A stretch of DNA of 13,839 nt from Betaproteobacteria bacterium (lineage in GTDB: Bacteria > Pseudomonadota > Gammaproteobacteria > Burkholderiales > SG8-39), in the NCBI GenBank assembly GCA_019237595.1, contig JAFAGU010000354.1, forward strand, positions 1 to 13,839, in the 5' to 3' direction. Both the position numbers and the translations under genes were made by a program. Positions 7,078 to 12,372 of this stretch are shown here, piece after piece; position 1 is the stretch's first letter, and the number at the start of each line of letters is the position of its first letter. The notes under the pieces were generated by a model. It searched no databases. It worked only from the letters and a program-made list of their open reading frames with translations, and was not told the origin of the DNA.

Positions 7078-7356
7078 CTAGGCGCCGTTCCCCTTGCCCC
7101 GCGCGTGATCGGCCTCGGCCGCCGCGCGCTGGCTTTCTTCCAGGAGCTGCTGCGTGAGCTCGTCGAGGCTGTCGTCGAACTCGTTCAGCACGTCCACCGC
7201 GGCGAGGAAGACCTGCCGCGGGGGCACCTCGGAGCCGCGCAGGACCCGGAAGAGGTCGGGCATCGGCACGTGCAGCCGGCGCGCGAGCGCGCGCTCGCCG
7301 CCCAGGAGCTGGGCGGCTCGCTGCAGCACGCGCACGATCAGCGTCGGCGGGGTCAC
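7078..7356 (-). CDS. Small helix-turn-helix (Cro/YdaS-like) protein
   Basis: 92 aa from a GTG at 7356. Residues 12-50 contain AAQLLGGERALARRLHVPMP, then DLFRVLRGSEVPPRQVF. This fits the Cro/YdaS pattern: 'LGG..ALAR.L.V' as the first helix and turn, a recognition helix with 'W/F..G', and 'PP' before the next helix. Positions 55-82 form an acidic amphipathic helix (LNEFDDSLDELTQQLLEESQ) that could dimerise. It is probably a DNA-binding protein, perhaps autoregulatory. I chose the GTG because AAGGA lies 11 bases upstream. The frame is open to an ATG at 7521, but those extra 55 residues are Ser/Arg/Cys-rich and look non-coding. It is divergent from the CBS gene. A toxin-antitoxin role is not supported, because no toxin-like partner is visible. 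Confidence 0.65.
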   Translation of the reverse strand: MTPPTLIVRVLQRAAQLLGGERALARRLHVPMPDLFRVLRGSEVPPRQVFLAAVDVLNEFDDSLDELTQQLLEESQRAAAEADHARGKGNGA

Positions 7357-7367
7357 GGCTGAGGAAG

Positions 7368-7372
7368 TCCTT
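7368..7372 (-). promoter_or_regulatory. Ribosome binding site of the HTH gene
   Basis: On the - strand this reads AAGGA, 11 bases before the GTG at 7356. It decides the short start over the 55-codon longer version. A hexamer pair TTGTTT (7404-7399) and TTATGG (7381-7376), spaced 17, is promoter-like but would start transcription on top of this site, so I do not call it a promoter. Confidence 0.45.
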
Positions 7373-7393
7373 GTTCCATAATCTTTATTGGAA

Positions 7394-7411
7394 GAGCGAA
7401 ACAATACGCTC
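7394..7411. repeat. Dyad GAGCG-N8-CGCTC upstream of the HTH gene
   Basis: Perfect 5-base arms (7394-7398 and 7407-7411) surround the AT-rich centre AAACAATA. The dyad lies 38-55 bases upstream of the HTH gene's GTG, where an autoregulatory operator would be expected. Assignment to the neighbouring HTH protein is inference. Confidence 0.3.
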
Positions 7412-7512
7412 GCCCCGCCAGCTTCCGATGCCGCCGATGCTGTGGATCGCCTGTCGTGATCAACACTACAGTGCCGTCGCCAGCATGACGGCCTAACCGC
7501 GTCCTCACCCGC

Positions 7513-7548
7513 ACTTGTCATACAAGTTGCTGTAGGATGTCATACAAG
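7513..7548 (+). promoter_or_regulatory. Tandem operator (two copies of TGTCATACAAG) over a sigma70-like promoter
   Basis: The sequence TGTCATACAAG occurs at 7516-7526 and again at 7538-7548, exactly 22 bases apart, about two helical turns. The first copy sits in a perfect dyad, ACTTGT-CAT-ACAAGT (7513-7527); the second is a shorter dyad, TGT-CAT-ACA. The pattern T-x-GT-NNN-AC-x-A resembles operators of FadR-type GntR regulators. TTGTCA (7515-7520, five of six to a -35) and TGTCAT (7538-7543, four of six to a -10) are 17 bases apart, so each copy covers one promoter element. The likely target is the CBS gene starting at 7634. No GntR gene is in the window. Confidence 0.5.
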
Positions 7549-7620
7549 AGGAATGCGCAGGGACGGCGCGTCGGACGCGGGCACCTCCTCCGCCCGCCCG
7601 GCGGCCGTCCCCCGCGCTGC

Positions 7621-7627
7621 AGAGGAG
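7621..7627 (+). promoter_or_regulatory. Ribosome binding site of the CBS gene
   Basis: AGAGGAG followed by six bases and the ATG at 7634. It supports this start over an in-frame ATG at 7553, whose GAGGA lies only one base before the codon and whose extra 27 residues are low-complexity Ala/Ser/Pro. Confidence 0.6.
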
Positions 7628-7633
7628 AAATCC

Positions 7634-8077
7634 ATGAGGCTGCCCACCGAGAAGCTGAAGGGCCTGCACGTGCGCGACTACATGGCGAGCAGCGTGCTTA
7701 CGTTCACCCCCGACGTTCCCATCGCCGACGCGGTGCAGACGCTCGTGCGCTACAAATACAGCGGCGCGCCGGTGGTGGACGATGCCGGCCACCTCGTCGG
7801 CATGCTCTCCGAGAAGGATTGCCTGCGCGTGGTGGTGCTGGACGGCACGCGGGCGGGCGAAGCGCTGGTAGGCGACTACATGGTTGCGGAGGTGGAGACG
7901 GTCGAGCCGGGCACCGACCTCCTCGACGTGGCGGAAGGCTTCATGCAGGCCTCGTTCAAGCGTTTCCCGGTCGTCGAGGGCGGCGTGCTCGTCGGCCAGA
8001 TCTCGCGCATCGACGTGCTGCGCGCGATCGACGAGCTCCTGCGCGAGGACGAGCGCCTCCGCGCCCGGGCGAGCTAG
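7634..8077 (+). CDS. Two-CBS-domain protein
   Basis: 147 aa made almost entirely of a Bateman module. CBS1 spans about residues 12-68 (VRDYMASSVLTFTPDVPIAD, then YSGAPVVDDAGHLVGMLSEK). CBS2 spans about 79-135 (VGDYMVAEVETVEPGTDLLD, then FKRFPVVEGGVLVGQISRID). Such pairs bind adenine nucleotides (AMP, ATP, SAM or c-di-AMP in different families) and act as energy or ligand sensors, usually through a partner. There is no attached enzyme, channel or DNA-binding domain, so it must act in trans. The start is supported by AGAGGAG at 7621-7627. The gene converges on the cytochrome gene with a single base between the two stops. The tandem operator upstream suggests repression by an unlinked regulator. 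Fold certain, ligand and partner unknown. Confidence 0.92.
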   Translation: MRLPTEKLKGLHVRDYMASSVLTFTPDVPIADAVQTLVRYKYSGAPVVDDAGHLVGMLSEKDCLRVVVLDGTRAGEALVGDYMVAEVETVEPGTDLLDVAEGFMQASFKRFPVVEGGVLVGQISRIDVLRAIDELLREDERLRARAS

Positions 8078-8078
8078 C

Positions 8079-8621
8079 TCACTTTCCGGCGCGGGCGCGC
8101 CAGTCGTCGATGAAGCCGTCCCGATTCGGCATCTTGACCCGCGGCAGCGTGGCGGCGTTCATCTGCGCCTCCTCGCCCACGATGCCGTTGAGATGGAGCA
8201 CGTAGGCCGTCACCGCGTACACCTCGTCGTTCGTGAGCGAGAGCGGGTTCGTGATCGGCATCGCGCGCCGCACGTAGTCGAAGAGCGTAGTGGCGTAGGG
8301 CCAGTAGCTTCCGACCGTGCGCACCGCCTGCTTCGTCGCGAGCGTGCCCTCGCCGCCCGCGAGCGCATCGGCCGGCTTTCCCGTCCCCTTGGCGCCGTGG
8401 CAGGCGGCGCACTTCTGCAGGTAGACGCCCTCGCCCGCCTTGACCGTGCCGCTTCCCGGCGGCAGCCCCTCGCCGCTCGGCGGGATGCTGATGTCCCACT
8501 TCGCCAGCTCCTCCGGCGCCACGGGTTTTCCCAGCGTAGGGCTTTTGACGCTCGGCGCAATGGCCGTGCAACCTGCGAATAGAACAAGGATGAATGGAAA
8601 GCAGACCCTAGGCGAAAACAT
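8079..8621 (-). CDS. SoxD-like monohaem cytochrome c (electron acceptor of the sulfite dehydrogenase)
   Basis: 180 aa. A hydrophobic N terminus ends in FAGC, a plausible lipobox with Cys18, so the protein may be a lipoprotein on the periplasmic face. The single haem motif CAACH (Cys71, Cys74, His75) and a later RRAMP motif (Met121 as likely axial ligand) define a class I cytochrome c. Segments such as ELAKWDISIPPSGEGLPPGS, SYWPYATTLFDYVRRAMP and MPNRDGF resemble the haem domain of SoxD, the partner of SoxC in Paracoccus. Canonical SoxD has two haem domains, while this one has one, as in SorB. It probably takes electrons from the SoxC-type enzyme encoded just upstream. Its ATG lies within the last 14 bases of that gene. 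SoxD-like versus SorB-like naming is unsettled. Confidence 0.88.
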   Translation of the reverse strand: MFSPRVCFPFILVLFAGCTAIAPSVKSPTLGKPVAPEELAKWDISIPPSGEGLPPGSGTVKAGEGVYLQKCAACHGAKGTGKPADALAGGEGTLATKQAVRTVGSYWPYATTLFDYVRRAMPITNPLSLTNDEVYAVTAYVLHLNGIVGEEAQMNAATLPRVKMPNRDGFIDDWRARAGK

Positions 8622-9843
8622 GGGTCACCTTTCCATCCGTGCCGACCGCCCAGGTGACGATGGCGTTGTAGTGGTAGGTATTCGCCGGCGCGTATTGCGA
8701 CGTCCATTCGGCGCGCGTGGGCTGAACGCGGCCTCGCTCGTCGGTGGCGCGGCTCGCGAGCACGGCTTCGCCGCCCTTCCATTCCCACGGCAGCCGGAAG
8801 CGCACGAAGGCTTTCGGCCGCTCGTCCCCGGTGAGCGCCGCATCGCGCCAGGTGGCGCCGCCATCGGTCGAGACTTCCACGCGGCGGATCCTGCCGGCAC
8901 CGCTCCAGGCAAGCCCCGAGATCTCGTAGAGGCCCTGGCGCGGGAGCGTCATGGTCGAAGACGGCTTGGTGATCACCGACTTCACGCCCATCTCGAACGT
9001 GAACTGCATCGCGCGCCCGTCGGGAAGAAGATCGGTGTACTTCGAGGTCTCGTCCTTCGTGTACGTCGGCGTCGCCGTCGCTTTCAGGCGCCGCAGCCAC
9101 TTCACGTTCATGTTGCCTTCCCAGCCCGGCAGCAGCAGCCGCACCGGGTAGCCCTGCTCCGGGCGCAGCCGCTCGCCGTTCTGGTACAGCGCGATCATCG
9201 CGTCGTCGAGGATCTTCTCCATCGGGACGCTGCGGCTCATGTGCGCGGAATCCGCCCCTTCGGCGAGGATCCACTTCGCCTCGGGCTTCACGCCGGCCTC
9301 CTCGAGCAGCACGCGCACCGGGATGCCGGTCCATTCGCTGCAGGCGATGTTGCCGTGCATTGCGCCCGCCGGCACCTGCGCGGGCTTGGGCGTCACCGCG
9401 CGGCTCGAGTTGCCGGAGCACTCGAGGAAATGGATGCGCGAAACCATCGGGTAGGCCGAGAGCGCGTCGATCGAGAACTTCAGCGGCCGCTCGACGAGGC
9501 CGTGCACGACGAGCTGGTGGCGCGCCGGGTCGATCTCCGGCGTGCCGCTGTGGTTGCGGATGTTGTGCAGGCCGCTCGGCGTGAGCGTGCCCTCGAGCGC
9601 CTCGATCGGCGAAAGCGCCGCGCCCGACCCCGGCGCGATGCCGCCGTAGGGCGTGAAGATGTGCCGGATCACCGGCTGCTCGAAGCGCGAGCGCTCGCCG
9701 TAGGCCGTGAAGGCCGCGCCGTAGATCTTTTCCCAAGGCTCGGCCGCGAGCTCTTGCGCGGCGGATTTGGTGCTGGCGAGCGCGGCGGCGGCAGCCCCGC
9801 CCGCGACCGCAGAAGCCTGCTTGAGGAAGCGGCGACGCGACAT
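8608..9843 (-). CDS. soxC: SoxC-type sulfite dehydrogenase, molybdenum subunit
   Basis: 411 aa, exported as a folded molybdoenzyme: residues 2-8 are SRRRFLK, a twin-arginine motif, followed by an Ala-rich hydrophobic stretch and a likely cleavage after about residue 29. The sulfite-oxidase core holds FLECSGNSSR, with Cys142 as the molybdenum ligand, and LPGWEGNMNVKWLRRL around residues 238-253. A C-terminal dimerisation domain follows (VEVSTDGGATWRDA). The reaction is oxidation of sulfite, or of SoxY-bound sulfur in Sox systems, with electrons passed to cytochrome c. The start has a strong ribosome site, AAGGGAGG, five bases upstream. The cytochrome partner overlaps by 14 bases. No soxXYZAB genes are in the window, so it may work as a stand-alone sulfite dehydrogenase like SorA. 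Confidence 0.92.
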   Translation of the reverse strand: MSRRRFLKQASAVAGGAAAAALASTKSAAQELAAEPWEKIYGAAFTAYGERSRFEQPVIRHIFTPYGGIAPGSGAALSPIEALEGTLTPSGLHNIRNHSGTPEIDPARHQLVVHGLVERPLKFSIDALSAYPMVSRIHFLECSGNSSRAVTPKPAQVPAGAMHGNIACSEWTGIPVRVLLEEAGVKPEAKWILAEGADSAHMSRSVPMEKILDDAMIALYQNGERLRPEQGYPVRLLLPGWEGNMNVKWLRRLKATATPTYTKDETSKYTDLLPDGRAMQFTFEMGVKSVITKPSSTMTLPRQGLYEISGLAWSGAGRIRRVEVSTDGGATWRDAALTGDERPKAFVRFRLPWEWKGGEAVLASRATDERGRVQPTRAEWTSQYAPANTYHYNAIVTWAVGTDGKVTHVFA

Positions 9844-9848
9844 GAGAA

Positions 9849-9856
9849 CCTCCCTT
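9849..9856 (-). promoter_or_regulatory. Strong ribosome binding site of the soxC-type gene
   Basis: On the - strand this reads AAGGGAGG, five bases before the ATG at 9843. It is the best Shine-Dalgarno in the window and fixes the start so that the twin-arginine motif lies at the N terminus. Confidence 0.7.
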
Positions 9857-9902
9857 GGAAAAGCCTAGCAGAGGACCGGCGATCAGGCCATTCGCGTCGC
9901 GC

Positions 9903-10799
9903 TCACGACATCGGGTTCGCGGGCGGCACGGGATCGCCGGGAAGCGGGATGAACTCGTCGTGGTCGAGGTCCGGGAGCTTCATCCGCCCGGTGCGCCAGT
10001 CGGCCTTCGCCTGCTCGATCCGTTCCTTCCGGGACGAGACGAAATTCCACTCGATGTGGCGCTTCCCCAGCGGCTCGCCTCCGAGCGTCATGGCGATGCC
10101 CGGTTCCTTTGCCGTCACGGCAGAAATCTTTTCCCCGGGACGAAAAACGGCCATCTTCCCCGGCTTCAACTCCCTGCCGTCGACTTTGAGTAGTCCCGAA
10201 ACCACGTATACCGCCCGCTCGCTGTATCCGTCCGGCAGATCGATCTGCGCGCCCTGGTCGAGATCCCAGTGCACGTAGAAGATCGGCGAATGCGTCTTCA
10301 CGCTCGCGCGCTTGCCGTGGGCTTCCCCTGCGATCAGGCGCCCGCGCGCGCCCTTGCCATCGAAGGACGGAAGGTCCTCGATGCCGTGGTGGAAGAACGC
10401 GGGCTCGCATTCCTCGTCGTTCTCGGGCAGCGCGACCCACGCCTGGATGCCGTGCAGCCGCCCGCCTTCGCGCCGCGCCCGCTCGAAGCGCTCCGAGTGA
10501 GTAATGCCGCGGCCCGCGACCATCCAGTTCACCTCGCCCGGGCGGATCGGCTGCTCGGAGCCGACGCTGTCGCGGTGCATGATCTCGCCCTCGAAGAGGT
10601 AGGTCACCGTCGAGAGGCCGATGTGCGGGTGCGGCCGCACGTCCATCGTGCGCGGGATGCCGCGCGGGAAGTCCGCCGGCCCCATGTGGTCGAAGAAGAT
10701 GAAGGGACCGACCATCCTCCCGCCCGAATAAGGCAGCACGCGCCCGACCTCGAATCCGCCCAGGTCGCGCCGGCGCTGCGGGACGACGAGCTCGATCAT
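9903..10799 (-). CDS. Pirin family protein
   Basis: 298 aa, the usual length for bacterial pirins, which are two-cupin, metal-binding proteins. The N-terminal cupin carries the family signature: RPHPHIGLSTVTYLFEGEIM (His57, His59), then GRGITHSE (His101, Glu103). These match the four iron ligands of human pirin, so the metal site looks intact. The second cupin spans about residues 170-260 (VYVVSGLLKVDGRELKPG). Some pirins have quercetinase activity and others regulate through protein contacts, so the exact role is open. I chose the ATG at 10799 (MIELVVPQRR) because family members begin there. A GTG 14 codons upstream adds unlikely sequence, and the ribosome site is weak at both. It lies 59 bases upstream of the soxC-type gene on the same strand, and no terminator is visible between them, so co-transcription is possible. 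Confidence 0.92.
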   Translation of the reverse strand: MIELVVPQRRRDLGGFEVGRVLPYSGGRMVGPFIFFDHMGPADFPRGIPRTMDVRPHPHIGLSTVTYLFEGEIMHRDSVGSEQPIRPGEVNWMVAGRGITHSERFERARREGGRLHGIQAWVALPENDEECEPAFFHHGIEDLPSFDGKGARGRLIAGEAHGKRASVKTHSPIFYVHWDLDQGAQIDLPDGYSERAVYVVSGLLKVDGRELKPGKMAVFRPGEKISAVTAKEPGIAMTLGGEPLGKRHIEWNFVSSRKERIEQAKADWRTGRMKLPDLDHDEFIPLPGDPVPPANPMS

Positions 10800-10846
10800 G
10801 GCTGCATCATGGTACCGTCGCGCGCTCCGGTGCCACCGCAACGAGG

Positions 10847-11677
10847 CTAGGCGGTGCCGTCCTCGCCGAGCACCGTGCGCACCGCCTTCATGAGCGGCTC
10901 CATGTGGAAGGGCTTGGTCACGTAGCCGTCGGCGCCGAAGTGCAGGCCCTTCAGGATGTCGGCGCGCGTCGCCGAGGCGGTGAGCATGACGATCGGCACG
11001 GACTTCAGCTGCGGATGCTGGCGCATGCGCGAGAGGATGTGGAAGCCGTCGACGTCGGGAAGCTGCACGTCCAGGAGCGCGAGGTCGGGCGGCGCGGGAC
11101 GGCGCAGCGCCTCGAGGATTTGCGCTTTATTCGCGGCGACCACGACCTCGAAGTTCTCGAGCCGCAGGAAGGTGCTCACGAGGGTGCCGATGTCCGGGTC
11201 GTCGTCCACGACGAGCGCGACGCGCTGGGCGCCCTCGGGCTTCGGCGCCGGAGCTTCCTTCGGCCGGCGCGCGATGCGCACGTAGTAGCCCTGCTCGCGC
11301 AGGCTCGCGAGCCCGCTCATCGCCTCCGCGTCGCCGGTGCCGGTGGCGCCGGGGGCGAGCCGCACCGGGCGGCCGATGGTCTTGAAGAAGTCGCCGGGGT
11401 CGATCGCGCCATAGCCGGCTTCGCCGCCCTGCTTCGTGCTCTTGACGTAGCCCGCTTCGACGAGCACCGCGAGGTTGTCGCGCACTTCGGCCGGCGAGAG
11501 CACCGGCATGCCGCGCGTGAGCTCGGCGACGCTTGCCTTGCCGTCGACGATCACGAGGACCTTCAGCGCCGCTGCGGTGAGGGAGGTGCCCGAGCCCTTG
11601 AGCTCGGCCTCGCCCTGGGGCGTGAGGGCGAAAATCTCGTCGTCCGCAATGCGCGGCAGCGGCTTGGCGGTGCTCAT
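10847..11677 (-). CDS. Response regulator with an N-terminal winged-helix-like region and a C-terminal receiver
   Basis: 276 aa. The receiver is C-terminal (about residues 151-272) and complete: VVDDD with the acidic pocket Asp158/Asp159, phosphoacceptor Asp203 in LLDVQLPD, Thr233 in MLTA and Lys255 in TKPF. The N-terminal region (about 15-80; LTPQGEAELKGSGTSLTAAA, then VAELTRGMPVLSPAEVRDNL) looks like a winged-helix domain with a 'TP.G...L' start. A second short conserved-looking stretch (EQGYYVRIARRP, about 128-139) and a Pro/Ala linker follow. Most DNA-binding response regulators have the reverse order. The target may be DNA or protein. ATG at 11677 with AGGA seven bases upstream. No histidine kinase gene is adjacent, so the partner is unlinked. 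The pirin gene follows after 47 bases on the same strand. Confidence 0.85.
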   Translation of the reverse strand: MSTAKPLPRIADDEIFALTPQGEAELKGSGTSLTAAALKVLVIVDGKASVAELTRGMPVLSPAEVRDNLAVLVEAGYVKSTKQGGEAGYGAIDPGDFFKTIGRPVRLAPGATGTGDAEAMSGLASLREQGYYVRIARRPKEAPAPKPEGAQRVALVVDDDPDIGTLVSTFLRLENFEVVVAANKAQILEALRRPAPPDLALLDVQLPDVDGFHILSRMRQHPQLKSVPIVMLTASATRADILKGLHFGADGYVTKPFHMEPLMKAVRTVLGEDGTA

Positions 11678-11711
11678 CGGTCGATCCTAGGAACGCTCCC
11701 TACGCCCGAGG

Positions 11712-11725
11712 TTGATCGAGGTCAA
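11712..11725. promoter_or_regulatory. FNR/CRP-like box upstream of the response regulator gene
   Basis: TTGAT-CGAG-GTCAA, one mismatch from the FNR/ANR consensus TTGAT-N4-ATCAA. Its centre is 41.5 bases upstream of the response regulator ATG. On the - strand the same bases give TTGACC, a five-of-six -35 hexamer, though no good -10 follows at 17 bases (TAGGGA). A regulator bound here would overlap the promoter. Confidence 0.4.
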
Positions 11726-11778
11726 ATCCGGCGCATCGTAACCCACCCCGGCTGCTTCACGCTGCGCCGCGCGGACTT

Positions 11779-11802
11779 CGGTTTTCAGGAAGCTGACAAA
11801 AC
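11779..11802 (-). terminator. Possible terminator hairpin after the VOC gene
   Basis: GGTTTT-CAG pairs with CTG-AAAACC around a 4-base loop, with a 2-base bulge on one side, 22 bases past the VOC stop. A second, weaker pairing (CCGAC with GTCGG, 11801-11822) lies between it and the stop. The A/T-rich arms stand out locally. No clean T-run follows on the - strand. Confidence 0.3.
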
Positions 11803-11823
11803 CGACAAAACGCCTTGAGTCGG

Positions 11824-12372
11824 CTAGCTGCCGGACGCGCCGCCCTGCTCCGCCTTCGCCGCCCACTCCGCCGCGACCTTCTTCATCTCCTTCATGGATA
11901 CATCGCGGACATGCGTTGCGAAGTGCCAGCGATGCCCGAACGGATCTTCCAGCGAGACGATGCGGTCGCCGTAGAACTGGTCCTCCGGTCCGCGCATGAT
12001 CTTCGCGCCTGCCTTGCCCGCGCGCTCGGCCAGCTTGTCCACGTCGGGGACGTAGACGTGGATGGAGACGGAGGTCCCCTTCAAGGTCTGGGGGCCGACG
12101 TGCCCCATCTCGGGGTGCTCGTCGGAGAGCATGACGCAATGGCCGTTGATCTCGATCTCGGCGTGGCCCAGCTTGCCGTTCGGCCCGGGCATGCGCATGC
12201 GCTCGCGCGCGCCGAAGGCCTGCTTGTAGAAATCGATCGCGTCCGCGGCGCCGCGCACGCTGAGGTACGGCGTCACGGACTGGTAACCCTTGGGCATTGG
12301 CCCGACCTTTGCCTTCGGCGCCTTCCCGGACTTCTTCGCCCGCACCGCCTTCTTCGCTTTCGCCTTGCTCAT
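11824..12372 (-). CDS. VOC-superfamily (glyoxalase/bleomycin-resistance fold) protein with a Lys/Ala-rich N-terminal tail
   Basis: 182 aa. The first 24 residues are a low-complexity basic tail (SKAKAKKAVRAKKSGKAPKA). Residues 30-155 form a PhnB-like VOC domain: SVTPYLSVRGAADAIDFYKQ, then KLGHAEIEINGHCVMLSDEH, SVSIHVYVPDVDKL and a final FYGDRIVSLEDPFGHRWHFA. His70 and Glu142 sit where metal ligands or active-site residues are usually found. Members range from glyoxalases to drug-binding proteins, so the activity is unknown. The tail resembles histone H1-like tails and is unusual for the family. The ATG at 12372 overlaps the CHAD stop (ATGA) and has AAAGGA just upstream, so the two proteins should be made together. 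The fold is secure, the reaction is not. Confidence 0.88.
   Translation of the reverse strand: MSKAKAKKAVRAKKSGKAPKAKVGPMPKGYQSVTPYLSVRGAADAIDFYKQAFGARERMRMPGPNGKLGHAEIEINGHCVMLSDEHPEMGHVGPQTLKGTSVSIHVYVPDVDKLAERAGKAGAKIMRGPEDQFYGDRIVSLEDPFGHRWHFATHVRDVSMKEMKKVAAEWAAKAEQGGASGS

Larger units (their letters stand above)
7357..7633. other. Divergent intergenic region between the HTH and CBS genes
   Basis: At 277 bases this is the longest gene-free stretch. It is more AT-rich than its surroundings around 7368-7410 and 7505-7550. It holds the HTH ribosome site and dyad at the left, the tandem operator and promoter at 7513-7548, and the CBS ribosome site at 7621-7627. Between 7412 and 7500 I see nothing beyond an imperfect CACT/AGTG dyad near 7464-7473. 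Open frames crossing it lack ribosome sites or protein-like composition. Confidence 0.6.

Noticed and set aside
7357..7521. An N-terminal extension of the HTH protein to an ATG at 7521
   Set aside because: The added 55 residues look non-coding and cross the operator-like repeats. The GTG at 7356 has its own AAGGA.
7553..7633. A longer CBS protein starting at the ATG at 7553
   Set aside because: The GAGGA there is only one base from the codon, the extra residues are low-complexity, and the ATG at 7634 has a well-spaced AGAGGAG.
7078..8077. The HTH and CBS genes as a toxin-antitoxin or defence pair
   Set aside because: Neither shows a toxin, nuclease or other effector motif, and they are divergent with a long gap, unlike a toxin-antitoxin operon.
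8440..10278. A 612-codon + strand frame opposite the cytochrome, sulfite dehydrogenase and pirin genes
   Set aside because: No recognisable domain, composition typical of antisense GC-rich frames, and the opposite strand carries three secure proteins.
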